Source of the DNA: Hemileia vastatrix
Taxonomy: Eukaryota; Basidiomycota; Pucciniomycetes; Pucciniales; Zaghouaniaceae
Length of the DNA: 64,000 nucleotides
Assembly (NCBI GenBank): GCA_030280995.1
Contig: JASXTE010000002.1
Location: 1,821,501 to 1,885,500, forward strand
Direction: 5' to 3'
Shown: in pieces, positions 43,763-54,261 of the stretch
Layout of the letters: every line of letters begins with the position of its first letter
Position numbering within the stretch: the stretch's first letter is position 1
The notes under the pieces: model-generated
What the model saw: only the letters and a program-made list of their open reading frames with translations
Told to the model about the DNA's origin: nothing
The model's database searches: none
Translations under genes and position numbers: made by a program

Positions 43763-44826
43763 GATTGTTATTACTTAAAAACTAGTGAATTTGACTTATC
43801 TTATTTATTTATTTATTAATTTATAGAATTATTCTAAATTTTGGTGATTTTCACCCCTTAATTTAATAAAGTTCAGGGGAGGGTATTCCCAAATTTTCAA
43901 ATCTGACATGGAAAATTGATGACTTAGAAAAAATTGGTGATAACCACCCCTTTTCTTCAATAAAATGCAGGGGAGGGTATTGCCAAATTTTTCAAACAGA
44001 TATAGAATTTTTTCAACTTATCTTTTTTTAGAAATGCTAAATTGGTGGTGATGTGATTAAATTATGTTGCTGATGAGGTTTTTTGCATAGGTGTCAGTAT
44101 TATTTTACCATCTGAAATTCAAAAAGTGAAATATTTTAGAGTCCAGTATGGAAAAATGTTGTTATCATAATCACATGATATAACTATTTTTGATAAGATT
44201 AAAAGTAACTATTAAATCAGGAACCAAAAAGAATATCAATTTCCTCATAGAGAAGATACATGACATTGAGCTTTTTGAAACAGTAGTTATTCCATTCTCC
44301 AGATCATAATCATCAATACCAATGACAGTAGAAGTCAAAGCAAAATGAGCCTTTTTATATTTTGACTGATATCTTTTGAGCCTCTCCTTCATTCAGAATT
44401 GATGTCATTTCTCCCTTTTGTCTTCTTTTTTACTTCATTTTCCATCAACAAAAAGCAATTTAACTTTGATGAAGGTGGACATCTGATTTGGGGAGGATGA
44501 AAACATAAAAGAAGAAGGAAAAAAACATGGCTGGGTAAAATTTCTCAATAAAATGTTTCAAATCTTAGTGTGAGGTGTTTGCTAAGAATTGATGAGAGGA
44601 TTGGGGTCTTAGAGTTACATGTGTCAGGGATGAGGTAGGCAAGGAAGCAATGATGTGGCCAACATGTGATTGTGAAATAAATTGGGAAAAAAGTGCTTAT
44701 TTGAGGTCATAACTGACACCTATTTTTAAAATAAGTGAATTTCTTTCAAAATTTAAGTGCTGATTTGGTTTGAAATTTGTACTTAAGATATGTGCCAATT
44801 TTTCAAAACTGACACCCCCTAATATG

Positions 44827-47800
44827 TGAATTTGTTCATTAAAATTACTTTTTGAATGGATATTATTTATTTTAATCTTTTCAATGGTTGAAAAAATTAA
44901 ATACTAATTGTATGATTAAATAGTATTGAATCTTACAAATTATTAAAATATCTAAATAAGGTTCAAAAATCATAAATATGATGCTAAAAATACTTTACTG
45001 AGACATATAATTTTCAAAATTAATATACATAATATATTTTACTAGTAAATAAAAAACATTTTCATACTAATGTTTATTAAAATTTATTTCCTTTCATCTT
45101 CTAAATTTCAAAATATTAAAATGTATATTTTTATTTAGTTTAAGTAAACAAAGAAAAAAATAGTATAGGACTTGTGGGATTTTAGGATTCAGATAGTTAC
45201 TGTTCCTACTATTTGTACCATATTTTGTATATTTATTTTGTATCACTATCTTCTTTGACCCTCTTTGTTTAATCCCTCTCAAGAACACCACACTCCTTTC
45301 CTTCTGAAAGCTTCATTTTTCCTCTCCTCTCATCTTTCTCCCCACCTTTTCCACTCCCCTCTTCATTCTTTTCAATCCCTTTCCACCTTCTCTCTCCCTC
45401 TCCACTCCTCTCCACCCTTCTGAACCCCTCTCCACTCCTCTCCATTAAGTATCATTACCTACCCACTCCTCTCTAGCATTTTATTTTTTTAGAAAGAAAT
45501 TTGGACTGGATTGGAAGGGAGGAACATGGGGTTCAAAGGTTGGGGCAGCAAGGTAAAGGGAAAAAATGGGGTGTTGAATTATTGGCTCTACAAGGGTTTG
45601 GGAGGCTAGAAAGAGGGGAGAGAAAGGTTATTTGGGAAGCAAAAAGGTTAGGCAAGATTTTTATGGGCAGATTAAGAGTTTCTAAAGAGTGTTTATTGTA
45701 GAACAGGGGTTGGGAGGGGTGAATGAGGAGGGAAAGGGGAGGACATACAATGGGGTTGAGAGGACATAAAACCATGTGTTGATTTCATTAGTTTTAGACA
45801 TGCATAATCATTTTAAAAAGAGTACAACAGCTCTTTATTTATTCTATCATGTAAAAAAATTTTAAATTATGGTGTATGAATTTTTATGAATGGTCATTAG
45901 TTCAACATACAGATGTATTGATCATTATTTATATATGTTAAAAGTTTAATTATTAGAAGAAATAAAATAAAAACCCCATATAATATTATTATAGTTTTTG
46001 TTTATAACAATTTTATGAAATATGGTTTATGATTAAATATGTTATGAAAAAAAATGTAATTTAGAAAATAATTTGAACCAAAAAACTTGATTAAAGCTTT
46101 ACCAATTTTGATATTTCTCATCAGCTTAACTTACATAGTTTTAAATTTACATGTGAGTACTTCCGGTGAGGTGAAAAAATCTTTTTCATTGATCATGAGC
46201 TTCAAATGAAACTTTAACTCATGATCTATCAATATAACTAAAATTTTATCTTAATATCTTAATTTCTGATTACTGTTTATAAATCAATAAATGCATATAA
46301 TAAATAAACACTCAGATAAAGAAAGCTTATAATACTTTTTAATATGTATATTGTTACTTAATCAATAAAAAAACTACTCTATGAGCTCTCTTAATTTCTA
46401 AAAATATTTTATGCAAATAAATACATACAAATTTATAAAATTAAATACCTTAGCTTTAATAGAGTTTAGATTAAACTTTCGATGAAAATCTATTCCTGAC
46501 TGTGGGTCAAGCTTAGCTAAGCTGTGAGAATTTCTTCTAAATTTCTAAAGTTTAAAAGCACATATTATAATATAATCAAAGTAATTTTTTTTATCATAAA
46601 ATTTTTGTTATAATATATGAAGTCATGGGAATAAATAAAAAGCTTTGTAGAATCTTTTTTTTTAAATTAAATAGCTTTTATTTTAACTTCAATTATTATA
46701 GTATGATTTTTCTTTCAAATGATAGACTGAAAGAATTCTACAGTTATGTATATAGTCCTATAATATCCATAAACAGGTTCCAGAGTTTTTATTTTCATGC
46801 AATATATTTTAATAGAGGAAAAAATCACTTTTAAATAAAAATTAATCATGTTCTTCTTTATAACAAATTCTTTTATATAGATTTATATGTTTAATTTAAA
46901 TAACACCAATGCATAAAACTGGAATATTTAAAATAGAAAAAAATATTTTTCAAAAATTTAAATTTCAATTAGATTTAACTTATGAAGTTGTTTTTCTGGT
47001 TGAATCTTCACTGGAAACTAATAATACTATCAGTTTAAATAAATTTAAATAAAAAATTATTTATTAATTTAATAAATTTTGATACTTAAAATATATAAAA
47101 GGATATATATAGTAGTTTTCTAAGAAAAACATCAAATATATTCACTAATTTAGTGTCTAAAATAATCAATTTTTACCCATATTTTTTATTATCTTGTTTC
47201 AAATAAAGTATTGAAAAGCCATTAACCTATGTATCTAACTTGTGAATAATGATCAAATTTAAAGCTGTAAATTTATCTTGTAAATTTTTTATCTCACAAA
47301 CCAGGAATATGAGCCTGTAAAATTTTATTTAATCAAACTTGAATGCAAAAAACTACAATATTTGCCACATATTTTAAAGTATGTTCAAAACTTTATACTA
47401 AGAAAAAATTGATTAATATCATTGTAATATTTTATGATGCCATAACTGAAATTATCTATTTTATCCTTCTTAAAAATTATATATAGATGTTATTCTATGA
47501 ATAGAATGATGAAAAATAAAAGTTCAAACCTTTTGATAGTGTATTTGAATTTCAATAAATTCCTGAAATTTGATGGTGATAACCTCTTCTTACATGGGAA
47601 CACAGTGAAAATTTTGAAGTGAATCTACAGAAAAATAGTAATTTTATCTCAAATATCAACATTGAAGTACACCATAATATTCAGTTTAAAGTTTCAAAAA
47701 ATATTCATTTATTTACTCAAAAATTATTTTCATGACTTTAGGGACATTCTTTATGTATTTTATTACAAAAAGAATTCACTGAGTGATAATTTATTTTTGA

Positions 47801-48654
47801 GTTCTCTAGATCACTTCACCAAATGAAAGTATGCTTAAAGGATATTTATGAAACCAATTAAAAAGATACTATAAAATCTAGATAGATATTTTATTTATTC
47901 ATGATATATTATATATATTGTCTTAGTATCTGGGAATTCAGTATAATTTTGAAATGAGAAAAATATTTCTTTGATTTATTTCCTTTTCTTGCATTTACTG
48001 TGCCCAAAAATGCATTGAGCTCTAAAACTTAAAGAAATATGTGATTTTTAAAATATAGTCAATGTTCTTCAATTACAAGTAATTGGTAAAAAGAATTTGT
48101 GAAAGCTCTTCATTTAGCCAAAAATATTCAAAATTAATTTCTATACTTTAAATTTTAGTGTTTCATGTTTTTCACTGTATGCTATAATAGATAATATAAG
48201 TTTTCTGTTGGCTGCATGTAATTATTTAAATAATTCATTAGATTGTGATATATCATTGAGTAATCTAGAAATTATAGAAATAAATCAATGAAAAATTTAG
48301 TTTATTTTTTATTAATTGAAAAATTACAGTTTTTAAATTCTAGAATAATAGTTTTATATAATACAAAAAATCACTGATTGTTTTTTATATGTTATCTGAG
48401 AGGTTTAATAACACTACTATATTTAATAAATGTGATGCTTTGAGAGGAAATAATATGATTTTATGTATTTTCATTGATCAAATTATATTAATAAAGCATT
48501 ATTCAAATAAGTTTCATCAAAAAATACTGTGCATTAGGTAGAATATTACAATAAATTTTTCTGGTTTCCATTCAGTTATCATGAAAGTTTCACTATTTTT
48601 TCAATAAAGATTCATTCTTTTTTTTTTGAGGTCTCAATCTTATTTCAAGTAAAT
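44827..48654. other. AT-rich non-coding stretch
   Basis: 3.8 kb, very AT-rich, with no credible gene. At 45340-45780 a pyrimidine-rich then purine-rich block (CTCTCCACTCC repeats, GGGGAGAG) gives spurious frames on both strands. It may be the decayed interior of the block bounded by the CACTA-like ends. Confidence 0.5.
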
Positions 48655-48745
48655 TTTCAGTGTCACTTCAGTCTGAGTAACAACTGAGTTCCATCTGACT
48701 TCAAGTTAAGGACTTTCTAGCAAGTCCCCCCAAATATTGCATGAT
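48655..48745 (+). mobile_element. CACTA-like right end (M1-related), diverged
   Basis: CAGTCTGAGTAACAACTGAG, then GAGTTCCATCTGACTTCAAG, GGACTTTCTAGCAAGTCC and AAATATTGCATGAT correspond to the right 90 bp of MITE M1 with substitutions. Confidence 0.65.
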
Positions 48746-49030
48746 ATAAGGTTTTAAAGTCAATGTATGAGCAACTAAAAATTATGCCAGTTTTTTAAAA
48801 AGCATGGCATAAAAACCTGATAGGAAATTTGAAATAGTAGATAAAATTATCAAAAAATACTTGTGTCATTTAATAACCTATCAGCAAGATGATTAGGGGG
48901 TATTAAAGTTGGAAATATTCCATTTCAAAACACATCTTTTTTCCACCAAACAAAAAATGATTATTTTTTAAAATATGCCATAATATGCCCTAAAAACACC
49001 TTTTTACTGAGAATTAATTTCAAGTTTTTG
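48746..49030. other. Short non-coding segment between the CACTA-like end and the integrase remnant
   Basis: AT-rich. Contains TTAGGGGGTATTAAAGTTGG (48893-48912), which resembles the inverted block at 3183-3202; perhaps one end of another DNA transposon. Confidence 0.4.
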
Positions 49031-49039
49031 GCTTTCTTC

Positions 49040-49273
49040 TTGTGTTGTGAAATACCTTTTATATAATTACAAATCTACAACTTTGAAACCCCCTATTGGG
49101 TGCAGCTGCTACCACTGGCTGTATTCTCATATAATAAATGGACACATTTTGCAACAGAAATTTCACCTTTCTACACCAACTATGGATATCACTTGACATT
49201 CTAAATTGGTACCCCATCAATGTTGGAAGTTCCAGAAGCTGAAGAATAAATTCAGAAAATATTGAGTATCCGT
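49040..49273 (+). pseudogene. Integrase of element H, second part
   Basis: + strand: YWVQLLPLAVFSYNKWTHFA, EISPFYTNYGYHLTF, then SMLEVPEAEE. This is the end of a Ty3/gypsy integrase core. It is interrupted after ILSIR by element G and resumes at 55162 with RQELKAVIKISQQ. The minus-strand frame in this interval is only a shadow. Confidence 0.8.
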
Positions 49274-50482
49274 TGTGGTGATCCAAACCTGGGTAGGCCT
49301 TTGGAGTGCATTTTTGGGGGTATTTGGTATGTAGAGTGTTATTGGGGTTATGGTGTTATTAGTGGATTTTTTCATCTTTAGGTGGTAGTTAGTAGTTTTT
49401 ATGGAGGCTTAAGCTAGGGTCACTTATTTTGTCTCAGCTTAATGTCCTTTCTTTTCTTTTCATTTTGGTATCCCTTATGGGTGGTTACCTTGTTTTATAG
49501 GGTACACCACACAAAATGGGGGGGGGACTTGCTAGCAAGTCCGCAACCTTGGACCCAAACTCACCATAGATTGAACACACATTGAGCTATTGATAAAGGA
49601 ACCATTCAATCAGGGATGAACACCACTCAGCAGAACAGTTTTAGGTGGGTGTTCAAGTAGAGTTCAGTATGGGTTCAGTATGAGTTCAGTCTGAGTTCCA
49701 TCTGAGTTCCATCTGAGTTCAGGTTGAGGACTTGCTAGCAAGTCCACCCCCTATATTGCGTAGTGGTAGTTATGGTGTTATTATTGGTATTTATCAGATG
49801 TTTATTGCTTAGTGGTGCTTATGTAGGCTTAACCTAGGGTCACTTATTATGTCTCAGCTTATGGTCCTTCATTTTCTTTTCATTTTGGTATGTCTTATGT
49901 GTGTTTATTTTGTTTATTAGTGAAATTATGGGTTTTTAGGGTTTTTAGGGTTTTTATGGGTTGTATGGGTATTTTAGGGCCTAGAAGCGGCCAGCCCGCC
50001 CCCAAACGGCCTGCCGTCCTCTAAGCGTAGCCGCCTCCAAGAGGCCTGGCCGCCTGGGCACTGGGGAGGCACTAAAATGCACTTTTATGCATGAAAAAGG
50101 CTGCGAAAGCTGGATTTTGGCTGGGGAATTGGTCAGGGTGGTCTGTGTTCTGGCTGTATGATGCGTGTGTGGGAAGATTTTTAGGGGAATCATCTTATCT
50201 CTTTACTCATTACCTCTCTGTTCCTCAATGTCTCATTGGCTGGTTTTTTGTTGGAATATATTACTGTTCATTTCAACTCTTTCTGGCAGTCTGTCTGGGA
50301 CTATTATCTTCACTTTCAAAGAGGTCAAGAGTGTTTAATTAGAGGGTCTAGCAAACAGATCTCCAATTTGCTGCAACAGGTAAATCTCACTTGTTTTTCT
50401 AAAGGGACAGGGGATTCCCTCTCTGGTTTTTCTCCAACTCCCTTGGTCAAGGCCTATAGCTAGTACTATAGGATTGTCTACA
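49274..50482 (+). mobile_element. 5' LTR of gag-only element G, carrying a MITE
   Basis: TGTGGTGATCCAAACC to GGATTGTCTACA. Without the MITE (261 bp plus 3-bp duplication) it is 945 bp against 900 bp for the 3' LTR (54262-55161). CCGT lies directly outside both LTRs (49270-49273 and 55162-55165), a 4-bp target duplication within an integrase codon series. Contains GTTTTTAGG repeats and a GC-rich block (49980-50075) with GGCC/GGCGGC palindromes. Confidence 0.92.
49505..49765 (+). mobile_element. CACTA-type MITE, family M1, copy 4
   Basis: 261 bp, CACCACACAAAATGGG to TATTGCGTAGTG, with GTA on both sides. The 3' LTR of G at 54481-54500 shows the empty site (GGGTAGTTATGG, single GTA at 54490-54492). 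Confidence 0.97.
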
Positions 50483-50486
50483 TTTC

Positions 50487-50511
50487 TGGTTCCCAACGTG
50501 GGGTACGAATC
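50487..50511 (+). promoter_or_regulatory. Primer binding site of element G
   Basis: TGGTTCCCAACGTGGGG begins 4 nt after the LTR and goes on with TACGAATC. The complement would be a tRNA 3' end including T loop and CCA, of lysine-tRNA type. Confidence 0.7.
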
Positions 50512-50721
50512 TGTTGGCTTTTTGGAATCTCTGTTGATCTAGGCTTCTCTCTTTGGTGGATATCCTTTGGTTAATTTTGAATTTGGTGCTATATCTCTTT
50601 GTGGCTGGTCTAGGGGTCTTCTTTTCTGTTGGTTTTGGTCCCTCCTAGGTCTGTAAGGCTACTGGGGGGGACTTTGGCTATCTTTGGTGGAGATTGGTGG
50701 CTGTAACTGGGAGTTGCTAGG

Positions 50722-52104
50722 ATGGTTAGGATTCAGTCTTGGGATGGTTCAAGGTTTTTGGAGGAGGATGCAAAGGGGTTTTTGGATAGGTTTGAGGTTG
50801 CTGCTGAGATTGATGGGGCCTCACTGTTGGACATGATTAGGCAAGTAATCTTTTTCATTTGTAATAGGGAGGTGGAGAAGGAAGTTTCTGGTATGGCAGG
50901 ATATAGGAGTCAGGACTGGGGAAAGTTGAAGATTGAAATGGTTAAAAGGTGGCCCACTACTTTCTCAATGGTGGATCTTCATGGGATTGCTAGGAAGTGG
51001 GAATTGAAAGGTGGTGTAACTTCTCTTTCTCAGTATGGGGAATCTATGGAGGAGTTTGGGGAGGCTCTGGATTATCTGGTATATAATGATATATTACCAC
51101 ATGAAGATGGGGCCAAGTATGTATTTTGGAGTGCCATGGGTAGAAATGTAAAGGTGGAGGTTTTGGAGATTCTTTTCAAGGCTGAATTGATGAAGACTCT
51201 TCCAAATGGGGAAAATAGGATTCCTGGTATGGCTATTCTGAAGGAGGTTGTTTTGGGATATTTGGATGGTTTGAAGGATAGGAATGTGGAATCTGGAGAG
51301 GAAATCCTGTTGGATGGAGAAGTTCAGGAGACTGTGGTGGAAAATTCAGTTTCTAGGGAGGTGGTGGAGCCATCAATTTTGGAAGATGGGGACTCTGATG
51401 ATGTTTGTGAAACTGATTTTTCGTTTCCAAATTATGCCATGGGATCTCAGGAATGTGCTTCACTGGATGTTTTGGAAATGAACACACTGGAGGATCAGTG
51501 TATTTCCTCAAGGCTGGCTGAATTATGTGTGAAGGAGGACTTGTCTGGTCATGAAGAAGGATTTTGGGATATTGAGAAGGAATCTGTGGTGGATGAATGG
51601 TTGTTGAGGGATGATTATTTTTCTTTCTCAAGTTCAGATAATGGCTTATTGGAGGAGGATGTATCAGTTGAATTTTTGGATGGACAGAAAGATTCTGTCT
51701 TGGATCTTTTTCTAATAGAGGAAGATTATTTTCAGGTGGTTCCCTCAATATCAGAAGGTCTCTGCCTCGAGGAGGATTTTTATTTTGATGTTATGGATGT
51801 TATTCAGGAGGATTTTGCGGATTCTAAGCAAGATTCCTGTACGAAAGGGGAAAATTGTGATGTTTTGGATGTCACTGGTATGGAGGTTGATTTTAAAGAT
51901 GTGGTGGAGGTTCCAGATGTTTCACAGGGTGGAGAATTTATTGATTCTGGTAATGTGAAATATGGAAGACTCAGTGTATGGAGGAGGATGGAAGATTTTT
52001 TTGGAGGTCTGATTTTGGGATATCAGAATTGGAAGAGGAGCTTAGGGGGTTCAAACCCTAGGGGCAAACTTATTGGTTTCAACCTTGGGATTTCAAGAAT
52101 CTGA
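50722..52104 (+). CDS. gag: Gag of element G (complete frame)
   Basis: 460-codon intact frame from ATG 50722. The N-terminal third is a capsid-like helical domain: SWDGSRFLEEDAKGFLDRFE, AEIDGASLLDMIRQVIFFIC, NREVEKEVSGMAGY, WGKLKIEMVKRW and FSMVDLHGIARKWELKGG. The last two thirds are highly acidic and low complexity (EEDxxFxVxD, GLLEEDVSVEFLDGQKD). No zinc knuckle, protease, RT or integrase follows before the 3' LTR. The related fragment in I (32783-33105) aligns over the first 100 residues. It is the longest undamaged retroelement frame in the window. The start is chosen as the first ATG after the primer site in good alignment with I; function is inferred from that position. Confidence 0.75.
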   Translation: MVRIQSWDGSRFLEEDAKGFLDRFEVAAEIDGASLLDMIRQVIFFICNREVEKEVSGMAGYRSQDWGKLKIEMVKRWPTTFSMVDLHGIARKWELKGGVTSLSQYGESMEEFGEALDYLVYNDILPHEDGAKYVFWSAMGRNVKVEVLEILFKAELMKTLPNGENRIPGMAILKEVVLGYLDGLKDRNVESGEEILLDGEVQETVVENSVSREVVEPSILEDGDSDDVCETDFSFPNYAMGSQECASLDVLEMNTLEDQCISSRLAELCVKEDLSGHEEGFWDIEKESVVDEWLLRDDYFSFSSSDNGLLEEDVSVEFLDGQKDSVLDLFLIEEDYFQVVPSISEGLCLEEDFYFDVMDVIQEDFADSKQDSCTKGENCDVLDVTGMEVDFKDVVEVPDVSQGGEFIDSGNVKYGRLSVWRRMEDFFGGLILGYQNWKRSLGGSNPRGKLIGFNLGISRI

Positions 52105-53190
52105 TTCCTCCGAAATGAGGATAAACTACTTAATTTGTTTTGGTTTTGCTTAATTTGGCCTCTATGTATTTGGTCAGGATTTTTTTTTGTTGTTTTGTCC
52201 AATTCTTTTCAGTCTCTCTGGTTCAAGTCTCTATATAAAAAAAGGAGGCCAGGCCGCTTCAGGCGGCACCTCCGACGTCGGGCGGCCCGCCCGTAATAAA
52301 AAAAAAAATCTTAGTATAATGAAGATGGAAGAAAAGAATAATTCAAGTGAAGATGGGTATTTTATTTAAAAGAAAATCAAGATAAAAATGAAGATTATTG
52401 GTTTTATTTCACCTCCAGCAGGAGGTTAAACTGCAAAATTTATTTCTAAATTGGATTTTTTTGGCTTTAAAGAATTTTAATGGTTTTTTAATGGTTTTGG
52501 TTTTTTACAGGAGAAGATTTGTGTTGGAAAATTCTTTTTGTTAGAAGGTACCCAAGAGTGGGGCTTCTAGATTTTATTTTGGAAAGTGTGGGGGTGACTG
52601 ATGGTCTGGCTTCTCTGTAGAATAGTTACCTCAAAAAGTCTATTTCAAGCCTTAGGTTTTTTTCTAGTTGAATTCTAGTGTTGTTTTTTTGTGATTCAGG
52701 TTTTTAGTCCTCTATGACTTTAAACTGGATTGCCTTGGATGTCTTTTGGTGCTTTTGGATTGGTGGTGGATCACTGGTGGTCTCCCATCATTTTTACTTA
52801 TTGGAGGGAGCCCACCCAGGGATCTCTTCTGTTTACCTGGAGCTGGCTTTACTATGTGTTTCTAGGGTGTTGGCTGTGAAAGTGGTGGATTCAAGATTTT
52901 TTTTCTTTTTTTCTCTTTTTTTTCTTTTAATTTTTTTATGGAGGCTATGTTTGTTCAAAGGCTCAACATAGGGCTCTGGCAATGTTTTTGGTAGAAGAGA
53001 AGGAGTCAAAATAAAAATTAAAAAATTAAATTTTTTTAGGTGTGACCACATCAAGGTGCACTTGGATGTGGGTAAGGTATCAGGGGATCAGCTCATCAAT
53101 TGGCTGGGGGATACCATTTTATTTTGTTTTATTTGTTAAAGGAGGTTAAATGTTTTGGCTTTGATGGTTTTTGGTTTGGGGATTTATGGG
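52105..53190 (+). other. Non-coding part of element G after gag
   Basis: No pol. A GC-rich block at 52245-52296 (GGCCGCTTCAGGCGGC hairpin and GGGCGGCCCGCC) ends in an A-run and stands out from the AT-rich surroundings. CCTCCAGCAGGAGGTTAAAC at 52411-52430 is a small hairpin with the TTAAACTG tail seen in the array downstream. Confidence 0.6.
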
Positions 53191-53199
53191 ATATATCCT

Positions 53200-53980
53200 C
53201 AAGATTTTTTTTCTGGAAGGTCCTTCAAGACTTCAAGCTGATTTTTTTATAATTATGGGATATATCTTCAAGATTTTTTTCCGGAAAGTCCTTCAAGACT
53301 TTAAACTGATCTTTTAATTACAGGCTCAAGATTTTTTGATGTCTATCAAGACTTAAACTGAAAATTCTGTTAGTCCTCCAAGACTTAAAACTGGCTGGTT
53401 TTTTTAAAGATTTATTCAAGAATTTAATTTTACTACTGTGGATCTAGTAGTCCTCCAAGACTTTAAACTGGCTGGTTTCAAGATTTTGTCAAGAAGTAGT
53501 CCGTCAAGACTTTAAACTGAACACTTTGTTAGTCCCCCAAGACTTTAAACTGAGGATTGTTGATGGTGAAGTCCCCCAAGACTATAAACTGAGGAATGGG
53601 AGGCAGTGTGAGGTGGAAGTTTAAAGGCAGAATGATCCAAGGGGGAACTTCTGAATTTTGTAAAGGCAAGTTTGGGGGTGACTGATTGGCTGGCAGCTCT
53701 ATATACAGTTACCCCAGAAAGTTAGTTACTTCTCTAAATCTTTTTCTGGTTGATCTCTGGTTCTGGGTTCTGTGATTCAGGTTTTTTCAGTCCCCCAAGA
53801 CTATAAACTGAGGATTTTTAAAGTCCCCCAAGACTTTAAACTGAGGGCTGTTAGTCCCCCAAGACTTTAAACTGAGGGCTTTTAGTCCCCCAAGACTTTA
53901 AACTGAGGGTTGTGAGTCCCCCAAGACTATAAAATGAGGAAATTTTTAAGCTGGTAGAAGGTTATAGTCAGGAAGACTTT
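53200..53980 (+). repeat. Array of about 14 short hairpin-like motifs in element G
   Basis: Core CCCCAAGACTTTAAACTG, usually preceded by AGT so that AGTC pairs with GACT. Units occur near 53215, 53280, 53350, 53375, 53450, 53498, 53531, 53571, then 53793, 53821, 53851, 53883 and 53917, with a weak one at 53961. Early units read TCCTTCAAGACTT, later ones TCCCCCAAGACTTT. Confidence 0.85.
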
Positions 53981-54250
53981 TCAACTGGATATCACTTTTC
54001 ATTGTTGGAAGCTGGTACAGCCAGATTTAGAATTCAGGAACAGAAGAAAGAGATTCTTTTCACAGAGATAGATTTAATTTAAATGTATGGTGCAAGAGAA
54101 GTTTTAAAGAAGAAGCTTGGATTGCTGGTTCAGAAGTTCACTTAGGATGGAATAGGATCTGGAGGAAGAGAGAAATGGGCTGTTTGTAAAGATTCAGGAT
54201 AGGTTTTCAAACATGGCTGTTGGCAAAGGAAGAATGGGGACATTCTTGAT

Positions 54251-54261
54251 AGGAGGGAGGA
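54251..54261 (+). promoter_or_regulatory. Polypurine tract of element G
   Basis: AGGAGGGAGGA directly before the 3' LTR start TGTGGTGATCC. Confidence 0.75.

Larger units (their letters stand above)
39543..44826 (+). mobile_element. Candidate DNA transposon with GGGGGTGTCAGTT terminal repeats
   Basis: Left end AATAGGGGGTGTCAGTT (39543) is inverted at the right end (AACTGACACCCCCTAAT, to about 44826). Both ends carry subterminal GCACTTA, CACTTATTT and AAATCCGCACTT/AAATCAGCACTT strings in opposite orientation. The length is 5.3 kb, or 3.8 kb without the solo LTR inside. No transposase frame is recognisable. Superfamily not assigned. Confidence 0.5.

Noticed and set aside
45340..45775. Frames in the pyrimidine/purine-rich block
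   Set aside because: Low-complexity CTCC/GGGAG sequence gives frames on both strands; no domain recognised.
49059..49286. 75-codon minus-strand frame
   Set aside because: The + strand of the same interval reads as integrase of H with family motifs; the minus frame is a shadow.
49930..49980. TTTTTAGGG repeats that recall telomere sequence
   Set aside because: Few irregular units inside the LTR of G, also in its 3' LTR; not a TTAGGG array.
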